NCBI RefSeq assembly: GCF_937921625.1
Contig: NZ_CAKZTI010000029.1
Coordinates: forward strand, 1-45,666
DNA length: 45,666 nt
Origin: an uncultured Campylobacter sp.
GTDB taxonomy: Bacteria > Campylobacterota > Campylobacteria > Campylobacterales > Campylobacteraceae
Direction of reading: 5' to 3'
Shown here: positions 14,154 through 22,828 of the stretch, piece after piece
Numbering within the stretch: position 1 is the first letter of the stretch
Layout: the number at the start of each line of letters is the position of its first letter
The notes under the pieces: generated by a model
The model's input: only the letters and a program-made list of their open reading frames with translations
What the model was told of the DNA's origin: nothing
The model's database searches: none
Position numbers and translations under genes: made by a program

Positions 14154-16286
14154 ATGATTAAAAACGAAAGCATAGAAAATCTGCTGGCCACCGTAGATAT
14201 CGTAGATGTCGTAGAAAAATATGTCCCGCTTAAGCGCAGCGGCGCAAATTTCGTAGGCGTCTGCCCCTTCCACGACGATTCGCACCCGAGCATGAGCGTG
14301 AGTTCCAAACTTGGAATTTTTCACTGCTTTTCATGCAAAGCGGGCGGCAACGCAATTAAATTTATCCAAGATTACGAAAAGATAAGCTTCCCGGAAGCGG
14401 TCGAAAAGCTTGCGGGGATGTATAATTTCGCGCTGCAATACACCGGCGCCAAAGTCCAGGAGCGCAGCGAAGAGAAGAAGGTGCTCGGGATTTTAAACGC
14501 CTATTACCAAAGCTACCTTTATCAAAATCCTGTCGCCGTGAAGTACCTGCACGATCGCGGACTGAGCGATCAAAGCATTCGCAAATTCGGCCTTGGCTAC
14601 GCGGGGGCTAGTGCGCAGACGATCAGGGTTTTGCAAAACGAAGAAATTCCGCCGCAAGACGCGCTAAATGCGGGCGCGGTGAAGCAAAACGAGCGCGGGC
14701 TTTATGCTAGCTTCATCGAGCGGATTACCTTTCCGATCTACAATCACGCGAGCAAGCTTGTGGGCTTCGGCGGTCGTACGATAAGCGATAACCCCGCCAA
14801 ATACGTCAATTCGCCGCAGTGCGCGCTGTTTGATAAATCTAAAATTTTCTACGCGTTTGACCTTGCGAAAAAAAGCGCGATCGCTAAAAAAACCCTCATC
14901 ATCACCGAGGGCTACATGGACGTTATCATGCTTCATCAAGCGGGCATCGATAACGCCGTAGCGGTGCTCGGCACGGCGCTGACGCCTGCTCATCTGCCGC
15001 TTATAAAGCGCGCGGAGCTTAACGTCGTGCTTAGCTTCGACGGCGACGCTGCGGGCATCAATGCGGCGATAAAATCGGCGCGGCTTTTGTGCCTGAATAA
15101 GATCGACTCAAGCGTCGCTATAATCGGCGGCGGCGCCGATCCTGCGGATATGATCGCGGCGGGCAAGGTACGCGAGCTAGAGCAAATTTATGCTAGCGGC
15201 ATGGAAAGTGGGGAGTTTCTGATCCGAAGAATCGCTAAAAAATACGACCTCGCCCGCCCCGTGCAAAAAGAAGCGGCGCTAAATGAGATCAAAGAATTTA
15301 CCGCAGCGCTCGGCCCCGTGCTCGCCGAGTCCTATCAGAGTTTAGTGGCGCAAATTTTAAACGTCTCGCCGGGCTCGTTCAATCTCGCTGACGGCGGTAA
15401 AAATTTCGGCGTGGGCTTTGAGGGGCGAAATTTTAACGAGGGCGGGAGCTTCAGCTCTCGCGATTTCGGCTCTCACGAAGGGCGCGGCGCAGACGGCAGG
15501 GGCGGTGCGAGCGGGAGCTTAAGCGGCGGAAATTTTGATCGCGCGCAAAACACGGCGCGCTATGAAAGCTCTGCGCCGCCTGCGGCTTCGGCGAGGCTCG
15601 GGCGGACGCTACTGCGCCGCAAGGAGATCGCGGAGCTTCAGATCATAAAATCGATGCTGCTTGATGGCGAGATGGCACAGCTCGGGCTCGGCTGCTTGGA
15701 GCGGCGCGATTTTCGCATGCACGGCGATATTTTTGAGGCGTTTTTGGCTTTCGCTCGCAGCGGCGGAAATTTTAAAAATTTCATCGCGGGCGAGGACGGC
15801 AATGTAGACAGCGCCTCCGAAAATTTTACCGCGGGCGGCGCGGGAGAAAATTTTATCCGTAGAGAGAGCGCAAATTTAAAAAGCGGCGAGAATTCTAGCG
15901 AGCAAAATTTTGACGGGCAAGCTTCCGCAGGCGCCGTAAATTTAAAAGGCTCCTCCGCGCAGCAGGGCGCAAACGGCGGCGAGAAGCAAGAAGTAAACAA
16001 CGTCGCGAAGCAGGGCGAGAGGGAGGCCGCAGCTCAAAATATTCAAAGCGCTCAAAGCTTCCAAAATGCTCAAAACGCCGAAACTGAAGCCCGCGAAAAT
16101 CTGCGCGCGCTTGCGCTGGACGATGAAATTTTGCCGATCGGCGGCGCAGCGCTTTTTAACGACGCGTGCAAAATTTTACGCCGCAACGCCCTGCAAGATC
16201 TGATGCAAAAGCTCAAAAACTCCGACGCGCCCGACAAGATCGAGCGGATCTTAGAGTATCAAAAAAAGATCAATCAACTCAAGTAA
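14154..16286 (+). CDS. dnaG: DNA primase with two low-complexity inserts
   Basis: Synthesises RNA primers at the replication fork. The 710-aa protein starts with a canonical MIKNESIENLLATVDIVDVV. Residues 37-61 hold the CHC2 zinc finger (C37, H40, C58, C61). The RNA polymerase domain follows with the TOPRIM motif TEGYMDVIML (251-260) and LSFDGDAAG (~293). Residues ~410-480 are a Gly/Ser/Ala/Asn-rich linker between the polymerase and helicase-interaction domains; residues ~536-650 are a second insert inside the helicase-interaction domain, rich in Asn, Ser, Ala, Gln and Gly. Related primases are about 600 aa. Catalytic parts are intact. The gene is divergent from the TPR gene and 9 bp upstream of the PP-loop ATPase gene. 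Confidence 0.95.
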   Translation: MIKNESIENLLATVDIVDVVEKYVPLKRSGANFVGVCPFHDDSHPSMSVSSKLGIFHCFSCKAGGNAIKFIQDYEKISFPEAVEKLAGMYNFALQYTGAKVQERSEEKKVLGILNAYYQSYLYQNPVAVKYLHDRGLSDQSIRKFGLGYAGASAQTIRVLQNEEIPPQDALNAGAVKQNERGLYASFIERITFPIYNHASKLVGFGGRTISDNPAKYVNSPQCALFDKSKIFYAFDLAKKSAIAKKTLIITEGYMDVIMLHQAGIDNAVAVLGTALTPAHLPLIKRAELNVVLSFDGDAAGINAAIKSARLLCLNKIDSSVAIIGGGADPADMIAAGKVRELEQIYASGMESGEFLIRRIAKKYDLARPVQKEAALNEIKEFTAALGPVLAESYQSLVAQILNVSPGSFNLADGGKNFGVGFEGRNFNEGGSFSSRDFGSHEGRGADGRGGASGSLSGGNFDRAQNTARYESSAPPAASARLGRTLLRRKEIAELQIIKSMLLDGEMAQLGLGCLERRDFRMHGDIFEAFLAFARSGGNFKNFIAGEDGNVDSASENFTAGGAGENFIRRESANLKSGENSSEQNFDGQASAGAVNLKGSSAQQGANGGEKQEVNNVAKQGEREAAAQNIQSAQSFQNAQNAETEARENLRALALDDEILPIGGAALFNDACKILRRNALQDLMQKLKNSDAPDKIERILEYQKKINQLK

Positions 16287-16295
16287 AGGAACGAA

Positions 16296-17279
16296 ATGAA
16301 GGCATTGGCGCTCTTTAGCGGCGGGCTTGACTCTATGCTCGCGGTCAAACTTATCGTCTCGCAAGGCATCGAGGTGCTCGCGCTGAATATGGATATCGGA
16401 TTTGGCGGCAAGGACGATAAGAGCGAGATCATGCGCCGCAGAGCCGCAGCTGCGGGGGCGGATTTTAAAATCGTCGATATCAGAAGCGAATATCTGCGGC
16501 AGGTGCTTTTCGAGCCCAAATACGGCTACGGCAAGCACTTCAACCCCTGCATCGACTGCCACGGATATATGTTTAAGACCGCGCTTGCGATGCTGCAAAG
16601 CGAAGAGGCGAGCTTCATCATCACTGGCGAGGTGCTCGGACAGCGCCCGATGAGCCAGCGCGCGCAGGCTCTAGCTCAGGTCGGCGGGCTTAGCGGCGAT
16701 GAGGAGGGGCTGATCCTGCGTCCGATGTGCGCGAAGCTGCTGCCGCCCACGACGCCCGAGATCAAGGGCTGGGTCGATAGGGGCGCGCTGCTTGACATCA
16801 GCGGGCGCGGGCGGGCTAGACAGATGCAGCTCGCGGCGGAGTTTGGCTTTGAGGACTATGAAACGCCGGCGGGAGGCTGTTTGCTAACCGTGCAGAGCTT
16901 CAGCGAGCGGATCAAGGATGCGGTAAAATTTGAAAAGATCGAAACGCCCGCGGATGCTGAAATTTTAAAATTCGGACGCCATCTGCGCTTGCCTGAGGGC
17001 GCCAAGCTCATAATCGGGCGGGATGAGAGCGACAACAAAAAGCTTGCCGCCGTGCAAAATCCGAAATTTAGCGAGATAAAATTTAAAGATGACGTCGTGG
17101 GCGCGCTAAGCCTGCTAAGTAGGGGCGCGAGCGAGGCGGATAGAGAGCTTGCGGCAAGGCTGGCGCTAACATACGCCAAAACAGACGCCGCGCGCAGCTA
17201 CGCCCTGCTCTTAGAGGGCAGCGAGCTGAGCGCAAGCCCATTTGAGAGCAAGGATGTCGCCCGCGAGTATTTTGTATGA
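16296..17279 (+). CDS. PP-loop ATP pyrophosphatase family protein, probable RNA/tRNA thiolation-like enzyme
   Basis: Protein of 327 aa. The N-terminus has the PP-loop motif LFSGGLDSMLAV (residues 6-17), which binds and adenylates with ATP as in MnmA, ThiI and argininosuccinate synthase. A conserved C-x-x-C (NPCIDCHGYMF, C85 and C88) and a later cysteine (PAGGCLLT) are typical of sulfur-transferring PP-loop enzymes. The C-terminal ~120 residues (from about 205) resemble the NFACT-R_2-type RNA-binding module found in this MnmA-like group. Position next to dnaG matches C. jejuni Cj1633. The substrate is not known to me; it is probably not MnmA itself. ATG follows AAAGGAACGAA. Confidence 0.7.
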   Translation: MKALALFSGGLDSMLAVKLIVSQGIEVLALNMDIGFGGKDDKSEIMRRRAAAAGADFKIVDIRSEYLRQVLFEPKYGYGKHFNPCIDCHGYMFKTALAMLQSEEASFIITGEVLGQRPMSQRAQALAQVGGLSGDEEGLILRPMCAKLLPPTTPEIKGWVDRGALLDISGRGRARQMQLAAEFGFEDYETPAGGCLLTVQSFSERIKDAVKFEKIETPADAEILKFGRHLRLPEGAKLIIGRDESDNKKLAAVQNPKFSEIKFKDDVVGALSLLSRGASEADRELAARLALTYAKTDAARSYALLLEGSELSASPFESKDVAREYFV

Positions 17280-17316
17280 TAAGCCATGTCAATAAATATA
17301 GGGATTGGAGTGCAAT

Positions 17317-17688
17317 ATGAAGCTTGAACGTTTTCCCGGTATAAATATTATAATTGAAGAAAAACGTGTTGTTTTTGAATTAAAAATTAAAAACCAAAAA
17401 TCTGTATATATGTGCCACCCATTTACAAATAACACTGGAGATATTGCGTTTGTTGATAGCATAAAATTCTTAGAATTATGGCGTAATAGTAAAATTGATG
17501 TAGATAAAGAAATAAGCAATAAAACGGAAGATGGTTGGCGAAACGATTACAAATATAGTTGGGCAGAAGAGGGCTTTAAACAGGGTCTTGGTAATCCTGT
17601 GCCATTGGCTAGAGTTTGTTGTTATTCTGATGAGTATTATGTACCAATAAAAGCAAGATGTATTCCGTTTTTTAAAAGGAATATGTGA
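17317..17688 (+). CDS. AT-rich foreign gene, possible N-terminal part of a plasmid fertility inhibition factor-like protein
   Basis: Product of 123 aa starting at an ATG with GGAG upstream. Residues include YMCHPFTNNTGDIAFVDSIK, LELWRNSK, WRNDYKYSWAEEGFKQG and NPVPLARVCCY. From memory this pattern (WR-x-D-x-KY-x(3)-AEEGF then NPVPLA) occurs in FiwA-type plasmid fertility inhibition factors; I could not check. Base composition is far more AT-rich than the flanking genes. It overlaps the next frame by GTGA (17685-17688). Read together, the two frames look like one ~190-aa protein broken by a frameshift, or a coupled pair. Confidence 0.5.
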   Translation: MKLERFPGINIIIEEKRVVFELKIKNQKSVYMCHPFTNNTGDIAFVDSIKFLELWRNSKIDVDKEISNKTEDGWRNDYKYSWAEEGFKQGLGNPVPLARVCCYSDEYYVPIKARCIPFFKRNM

Positions 17689-17891
17689 AAGAAACAAAAT
17701 ACGCTTGTTCATTTTCTGACGGAATAACACGTGCTATTTGGCTGCTTTCTAATGGAGTGAAATCATTTCCAGTACATTTAAGCTCTTCCGATGAGACAAA
17801 AATATTGGCAAAATTTGCAGGTATTACAGAAAATTCTTATTATATAAAGATAGAAATTCAAAGTGAACTGAATTTATGGGATAAGAAATGA
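17685..17891 (+). CDS. AT-rich foreign gene, possible C-terminal part of the preceding protein
   Basis: Product of 68 aa from a GTG overlapping the previous stop. It reads MKETKYACSFSDGITRAIWL followed by LSNGVKSFPVHLSS, which resembles the C-terminal half of the fertility inhibition factor-like proteins (FTDGVTRTIWL-type motif, from memory). The shared AT-rich composition and the four-base overlap suggest a frameshifted single gene. There is no ribosome binding site other than the upstream coding sequence. Confidence 0.45.
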   Translation: MKETKYACSFSDGITRAIWLLSNGVKSFPVHLSSSDETKILAKFAGITENSYYIKIEIQSELNLWDKK

Positions 17892-17992
17892 TATATAAAA
17901 TTTTAGTCATAAATTTATGGAATTTTAGTTAAAATCCTTTCATCAAAATTTCGCGTAAAAGCTCTGCGAAAATGTCAAATTTAGGAGAATTC

Positions 17993-19000
17993 TTGAAGCT
18001 TCAAATGTCCTTGATGTCGGTTGCCTGCGTCGTAATCATCCTGGCTGGTCTTAAAGCCGCGCAGGCTATCGTCGTGCCATTTTTGCTAGCTATTTTCATC
18101 ACGGTGCTCGTCTCGCCGCTGGTGCTTTATGTCCAAAAGATCCGCGTCGGGCGCGTTTTTAGCTTCCTCATCATCACTTTCGCTTTCGTGGCGATTATAG
18201 TGTTTTTCGGTGCGGTCATCTTTGATGCGATCAAGGAATTTTCAGCGCGCCTGCCCGAGCTTCAAGCAAAATTTGAAGAGGTGCTAGGAGGCGTGAGTGC
18301 GAAGCTCTCTCGATTCGGCATAGAGCTTAACGCCGCAAGCCTAGGCATCGATCCGAGCGAAGCCGCCGCGCAGCTATCTGCACTACTGCGCAAAACAGGC
18401 TCAATAGTTTCGACGGGATTTTTCATTTTTATAATGGTTTCATTTATGGTCTTTGAAAGCTCCGTGATCGACGAAAAAATCCGCTATTTTTCGCAAAGTA
18501 GCCGCGCTACGCACACTTTCGTGAAGAAATTTGCCTCCAGCCTCAAAAAATATCTACTAATCAAAACTATCGCTTCAGCTTGCACCGGTGCGCTCATCGG
18601 GCTCGGGCTGTGGGCTCTTGGTGTTCCATATGCCGCGCTGTGGGGGATTTTGGCTTTCGTGCTAAATTTCATCCCCACCATTGGCTCGATCGTAGCGGTC
18701 TTTCCGACGCTTTTCGTGACGCTAGCTACGATGGATATAAGCTCCAGCATCTGGACTATCGCAATCTATTTGGTCGTAAACGTAGCGATCGGGAATATCA
18801 TCGAGCCGCGATTTTTAGGGCAAGGGCTCGGGCTCTCAACGATTAGCGTGCTTGCGGGGCTGCTGCTGTGGGGCTTTGTGCTTGGTATCGGCGGGCTATT
18901 TTTGGCTGTGCCGCTTACGATGAGCTTGCAAATCGCGCTTGCCTCAAATGACAAAACACGCTTCATCGCGACTCTATTAAGCAACAAGGTCGAAAGATAA
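17993..19000 (+). CDS. AI-2E/PerM family transporter (YhhT-like)
   Basis: Polytopic inner-membrane protein of about 335 aa in the AI-2E transporter/PerM (former UPF0118) family. Two N-terminal helices, an amphipathic middle domain (FDAIKEFSARLPELQAKFEE) and a C-terminal helix bundle with the family motif GLGLWALGVPYAALWGILAFVLNFIPTIG-type sequence, followed by EPRFLGQGLGLSTISVL. Substrate unknown; the family exports diverse small molecules and some members act as Na+/H+ antiporters. I prefer the TTG at 17993, which has AGGAG five bases upstream; an in-frame ATG at 17972 would place this AGGAG inside the gene. Confidence 0.85.
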   Translation: MKLQMSLMSVACVVIILAGLKAAQAIVVPFLLAIFITVLVSPLVLYVQKIRVGRVFSFLIITFAFVAIIVFFGAVIFDAIKEFSARLPELQAKFEEVLGGVSAKLSRFGIELNAASLGIDPSEAAAQLSALLRKTGSIVSTGFFIFIMVSFMVFESSVIDEKIRYFSQSSRATHTFVKKFASSLKKYLLIKTIASACTGALIGLGLWALGVPYAALWGILAFVLNFIPTIGSIVAVFPTLFVTLATMDISSSIWTIAIYLVVNVAIGNIIEPRFLGQGLGLSTISVLAGLLLWGFVLGIGGLFLAVPLTMSLQIALASNDKTRFIATLLSNKVER

Positions 19001-19101
19001 AGCGAAATTCCGCGAAATTTTAAAATTCAATAAATTCTAGCTTGAGCGCGCTCAAGAGTATTTTTGTCTCTTTTAGATAAAATCCGCTCAAAGGATCAAA
19101 T

Positions 19102-19461
19102 ATGACTAGCGAAAAATTTATTTACGAAGTAAACACGGTGACGAAATTTATCCAAATTTACTGCGATGGCAAGCATGTGGATGCGCCTAAAAGAGATGGT
19201 GCCGTGCTTCATGACTACAAAGACGATAAGGGGCTAGTGCAGACGCACTTTCATCTCTGTAGCGACTGCGAGCGGATGCTGCGTTACGCCTATGCGCGCC
19301 TGCGCGTCTGCCCGCATACCGAAAAGCCGCGTTGTCACCACTGCCCACATCCGTGCTACGAGCGTGAAATGTGGGTAAATATGGCTAAGATGATGAAATA
19401 TAGTGGCATGAAGCTAGGACTTACAAAGATCAAAAAGCTTTTTTCGTTAAAAAAAAGCTAA
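19102..19461 (+). CDS. YgbA-like nitrous oxide-stimulated promoter family protein
   Basis: Product of 119 aa with the cysteine-rich signature of the YgbA_NO family (PF11756): LCSDCERMLRYAYARLRVCP followed by KPRCHHCPHPCYEREMW and the C-terminal KMMKYSGMK. The Cys/His set (C-x2-C, C-x-H, C-x2-C-x3-C) suggests metal binding. E. coli ygbA is in the NsrR nitric oxide regulon, so a role in nitrosative stress is plausible by family but not shown here. ATG preceded by AAAGGATCAAAT. It stands alone between the transporter and the repeat protein. Confidence 0.8.
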   Translation: MTSEKFIYEVNTVTKFIQIYCDGKHVDAPKRDGAVLHDYKDDKGLVQTHFHLCSDCERMLRYAYARLRVCPHTEKPRCHHCPHPCYEREMWVNMAKMMKYSGMKLGLTKIKKLFSLKKS

Positions 19462-19714
19462 TTTGTGCGGGCAATTTAGTTAAAGTTTGCGGGTAAAATT
19501 TATCTCTGCAAGCTCGCTTCATCTTTATGCAAAAAAGTATAAAAAAGCAGCGTGAGAACAAGCACAAAAAGATATAAAAATCAATCAAAATGCTAAATTT
19601 TAGTGCGTAAAATTCTGCCTCGCAAACACAAATCCTCCGCAATCCTTGATAATAAATAATTAAATTTGAGTTTATAGTTTTAAGTTAGAATTGTGCCCAA
19701 TCAAAGGAGAAAAT

Positions 19715-20491
19715 ATGAAGGTCATTACCATCGCGGTCGTTAACGGCAGGGTCGTAAACGAAAAGGAATTAATCGCGTCTATCGCCGATTATGACGATTT
19801 TACCGCGGTTGCCGAACAACTCCGCAAAGGGCTGAAATCGAGATATTTTACATCTAGAGAGCATGCGAGGATCTACAAAAAAATCAGCGTCGAGACGGGC
19901 TTTAGGCGCGTGCGATTCGACTACAAACCGTATAAAGATAAAATTTCAAATCTTATTGCCGAGGGCTACACCGTCAAGGCGATCCTAAAAAAGATCGGCG
20001 AGGAGGACGAAGTATTTAAAAGCGCCGTCACAGCCGCAGGGCTTACGCACTTCATCTCCGTGACGTTCAAAGATGAAAAAACAAGACTTCGCGCAACCGC
20101 CAAAAAAAGCGAGGATTTCTTATACGCATATCGCTTCGAGATCAAGAAAATGCATTTCCAAGGCGTTAGCAATAAAGAAATTTTAAAATATATGAAAGCT
20201 CATTACGAAAAGGATTTTGCCAAAGTAAGCGAGCGCGATCTGGCAACTTTTATCGAGGCAAACGCAGTGCTGGATACCGACCGCAAACTCTCGCTGTATA
20301 AAAAGCCGAGCCTTTACGATCCGCATTTTAGCGAGATTATGAAGCTTTACGCAAGCGGTATGCGAGTCTATGATATCTGGAAGACGCTTAAAGCCAAATA
20401 CCCCGAGTTAGCCAAGCTTCAGGCGCCGAGCCTTTATCAATTCATCGCAAACAACGCCCTTGGCAAAGCCAAATATATGCAAAAAGACTGA
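19715..20491 (+). CDS. Unrecognised protein with three helix-turn-helix-like repeats
   Basis: Product of 258 aa; ATG at 19715 has AAAGGAG upstream, so a start eight codons earlier is rejected. After an N-terminal ~60 residues, three units align: ~74-112 (ISNLIAEGYTVKAILKKI... LTHFI), ~139-183 (IKKMHFQGVSNKEILKYM... LATFIEAN) and ~203-247 (IMKLYASGMRVYDIWKTL... LYQFIANN). The shared pattern is I-x2-(L/M)-x3-G-(x)5-I-x3-(L/M), then L-x2-FI-x2-N. The G-x5-I step looks like the turn and recognition helix of small DNA-binding HTH units. Lys-rich, predicted soluble, no signal. No family recognised; a role in DNA binding is inference. Confidence 0.65.
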   Translation: MKVITIAVVNGRVVNEKELIASIADYDDFTAVAEQLRKGLKSRYFTSREHARIYKKISVETGFRRVRFDYKPYKDKISNLIAEGYTVKAILKKIGEEDEVFKSAVTAAGLTHFISVTFKDEKTRLRATAKKSEDFLYAYRFEIKKMHFQGVSNKEILKYMKAHYEKDFAKVSERDLATFIEANAVLDTDRKLSLYKKPSLYDPHFSEIMKLYASGMRVYDIWKTLKAKYPELAKLQAPSLYQFIANNALGKAKYMQKD

Positions 20492-20572
20492 TATGCCCGT
20501 GCTTTTTGTAAATTTTACTTTCAAATTTAAAATTTCGCCACGATAAAATCGATGAAAGCCGGTGAAATTTCT

Positions 20573-21118
20573 ATGAAAACCTGCGTCATTCTCTGCGGCG
20601 GTAAAAGCTCGCGTTTCGGCAGCGATAAAACGCTGTTTCCATTCCGCGGGCATCCCAGCATGACGCACTTTCTTTTTTCGCGCTTAAACCGCGAGTTTGA
20701 GCGGGTTTTTGCCTGCGCCAAAAGCTCTAAATTTAGTCCGCCGCTTCCTATGATTTATGATGAATTTGAGGAATTTTCGCCGATGGGCGCGCTGTATTCG
20801 GCGCTAAAGCCATTTAGCGGCGAGCGCATTTTTATCATCCCAGCCGACATGCCCTTTGTAGAAATTTCCACCATTCGCGCTCTTAGCGAGCAAGAGGGGC
20901 AAATTTGCGTAGCGGGCGACGAGGCGCACAGACATAGCTTGTGCGGCTTTTTTGACGCAGCTCTCGCGCCGCGCGCGCTTGAGCTCTACCGCGCAGGAGA
21001 GCATAAGATCGGCGCGCTCATCGGATCTGCAAATTCCAAAGTGCTAAATTTCAAAAACAAAGAGCAGTTTTTAAATATAAATTATCAAAACGATTTAAAG
21101 GGCGTAGATGAAATTTAA
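20573..21118 (+). CDS. mobA: Molybdenum cofactor guanylyltransferase
   Basis: Transfers GMP from GTP to molybdopterin to form the guanine dinucleotide cofactor used by formate dehydrogenase, nitrate reductase and similar enzymes. Nucleotidyltransferase motif ILCGGKSSRFGSDKTLF near the N-terminus and the metal-binding IIPADMPFV segment are visible. Product 181 aa from ATG 20573 (an in-frame ATG seven codons upstream at 20552 is possible; neither has a strong ribosome binding site). It overlaps pldA by 11 bp. Confidence 0.85.
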   Translation: MKTCVILCGGKSSRFGSDKTLFPFRGHPSMTHFLFSRLNREFERVFACAKSSKFSPPLPMIYDEFEEFSPMGALYSALKPFSGERIFIIPADMPFVEISTIRALSEQEGQICVAGDEAHRHSLCGFFDAALAPRALELYRAGEHKIGALIGSANSKVLNFKNKEQFLNINYQNDLKGVDEI

Positions 21119-22247
21119 AGCTTTAGCGCTCGCGCTTTGCGCCCTAAGCCTAGCCGCACAAGATCTGACCGAGCTGTACGCAAAGGCCGGCGAATACGAA
21201 GCCAAAGGCGATTACAAAAACGCGATGATCTATTACAAAAAGATCGCCGCGGCAAGTCTAGCGGATAAAGGCGATAAACCGCGCCGAAAAGTCGCAGAAA
21301 ATTCTACCTCGTCCGCAGAAAACCGCGCTTCGCACGATGACACTACCGTTTTACGCCCCGCTGCGGCGCAAAATTCCCTCGCACAAAATTCTGCCATGGC
21401 AAGATCCAGCGCGCTAAATTCCGCTGCATCAAATTTCGCAGACGCAGGCTCGGCTGAGTCAGGCTCTGCGCCAAATTTAGTATCATCTAATTCCAACTCG
21501 ATCTCGCAAAATTCCGCTGCACTAAATTCCGCGCCTCAAAGCGAGCAAAATGGCCAAAATTTTGGATTTTTGGGGCTTAAATACTACGAGCCGATCTATA
21601 TGCTCTTTACCCACGATTTCAGCAAAAAACCCGATCGTAAGGCGGATGAGCTGCATTTTGAGTTTAGCTTCGAGCGCCCGATCACCTACGACGCGCTGGG
21701 GTTTGGAGAGAAAATTTCATTCGCTTACGCGCAAAATTCCTGGTGGCAGATCACGCAGGATAGCGCGCCTTTCCGCGAGAGCAACTATCGTCCCGAGCTA
21801 TACGTTAGCGCGCCGGTGCCGTTTGCGGACGAGCTAAAGATAGGCGCCATGCACGAATCAAACGGCAAGGGCGGCGAGGAATCGCGCTCGTGGAATAGGC
21901 TCTACGCGCAAAGCACGTGGAGTGCGGACGGATTTTCGATCACCCCCAGAGTGTGGTATGCGTTTTGGCTGGACCGCACGAACGAGGACATCGCGGATTA
22001 TATGGGCTACGGCGATCTGCGCGCGTCATACACCTTCGGCAAGCAGCGACTTAGCGCTCTGTGGCGAAATAACCTGCATTTTGACGGCAGTAACCGCGGC
22101 GCGATCGAGCTAAACTATAGCTTTCCGATCTTTAACAGCGGATTTTACGGCTATCTGCGTTACTTCAACGGCTACGGTGAAAGCCTCGCGGATTATAAAC
22201 GCAGCGTCAATAAGATCGGCATCGGGCTTTCTTTCGTAGAATTTTAA
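21108..22247 (+). CDS. pldA: Outer membrane phospholipase A with a low-complexity insert
   Basis: Outer-membrane beta-barrel enzyme hydrolysing phospholipid acyl chains; in Campylobacter linked to haemolysis. Signal peptide residues 1-17. Residues ~60-150 are an Asn/Ser/Ala-rich insert between a TPR-like N-terminal helix pair (YAKAGEYEAKGDYKNAMIYY) and the barrel. The barrel begins near residue 155 (LKYYEPIYMLFTHDF). The catalytic triad fits OMPLA: H249 and S251 in MHESNGKGG, N263 in SRSWNRLY, with exactly the H+2 and S+12 spacing of the E. coli enzyme. The C-terminus ends in Phe, as expected for barrel assembly. The gene overlaps mobA by 11 bp. Confidence 0.92.
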   Translation: MKFKALALALCALSLAAQDLTELYAKAGEYEAKGDYKNAMIYYKKIAAASLADKGDKPRRKVAENSTSSAENRASHDDTTVLRPAAAQNSLAQNSAMARSSALNSAASNFADAGSAESGSAPNLVSSNSNSISQNSAALNSAPQSEQNGQNFGFLGLKYYEPIYMLFTHDFSKKPDRKADELHFEFSFERPITYDALGFGEKISFAYAQNSWWQITQDSAPFRESNYRPELYVSAPVPFADELKIGAMHESNGKGGEESRSWNRLYAQSTWSADGFSITPRVWYAFWLDRTNEDIADYMGYGDLRASYTFGKQRLSALWRNNLHFDGSNRGAIELNYSFPIFNSGFYGYLRYFNGYGESLADYKRSVNKIGIGLSFVEF

Positions 22248-22457
22248 AAGGCGAGCTTAGATTAAAAACTTGAAATTCTGCGGCTAAATTTAGTTTGCGG
22301 CGGGTAAATTTGCTAATCCTACGAAGTATCACGATAAAATTTGCTTTTGAAATTTTATCTATTAAATTCTATTCTACGGCAAGAGCGCGGAATTTACTTA
22401 GGGCTATTACTCGAGCAAATTTATCCGCTACATAGATATGGCGGATGGAATTCTACC

Positions 22458-22465
22458 CTCGCCGT
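22458..22465. repeat. 8-bp direct repeat at left edge of foreign DNA
   Basis: CTCGCCGT lies where the similarity to virD4 stops; the same octamer occurs at 24022-24029 just beyond the other end of the foreign segment. It could be a target duplication or chance, since CTCGCCG is a common word here. Confidence 0.3.
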
Positions 22466-22712
22466 TCCTTTAGGATCTGTTACAACATAGGATGAGTGCA
22501 TTTGCATAAGATTGGGTTTTAAAAAAATCCGGTCTTTCCGCTTCCTGAGCCTCCCACTATAAGTATATTTTTGTTCCTTGCATATTTTTAGGGTTTTTAG
22601 GTCTACCATTCATGGCAGGTCTTTCTGTATCGGTTAAAAGTATGTTGTTTTCAAACTTTTCATCTACATAAGACTCTATTCTTTTGAGTTTCTCCAGAGA
22701 ACGTTTTGTCAA
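22460..22712 (-). pseudogene. virD4-like coupling protein fragment (ICE remnant), frameshifted
   Basis: On the minus strand the segment encodes, across three frames, RSLEKLKRIESYVDEKFENN, then a Walker A region NKNILIVGGSGSGKTGFF, then LKPNLMQMHSSYVVTDPKGT. These are hallmark stretches of VirD4/TcpA-type coupling ATPases of Tn1549-like integrative conjugative elements from Firmicutes. Two frameshifts are visible, one in an A-run near 22577 and one in a T-run near 22524, both at homopolymers. Both ends are truncated: only about 85 residues of a ~600-residue protein remain. Confidence 0.75.
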
Positions 22713-22754
22713 GTACCTTTTTATGTTTATGGACGATTTTTTGAAAATTAAGCA

Positions 22755-22788
22755 ACAAAAAACAGCAAACCTTTGTGATTTACTGTTT
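22755..22788 (-). terminator. Rho-independent terminator of the TIGR04076 gene
   Basis: Read on the minus strand, AAACAGTAAA pairs with TTTGCTGTTT (one mismatch) and is followed directly by a T-run. It lies about 40 bp after the stop codon of the 22829-23221 gene. Confidence 0.6.
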
Positions 22789-22828
22789 CTAAAATTGTTC
22801 TATTCGATTAGACAAACTGGAATTTGCA

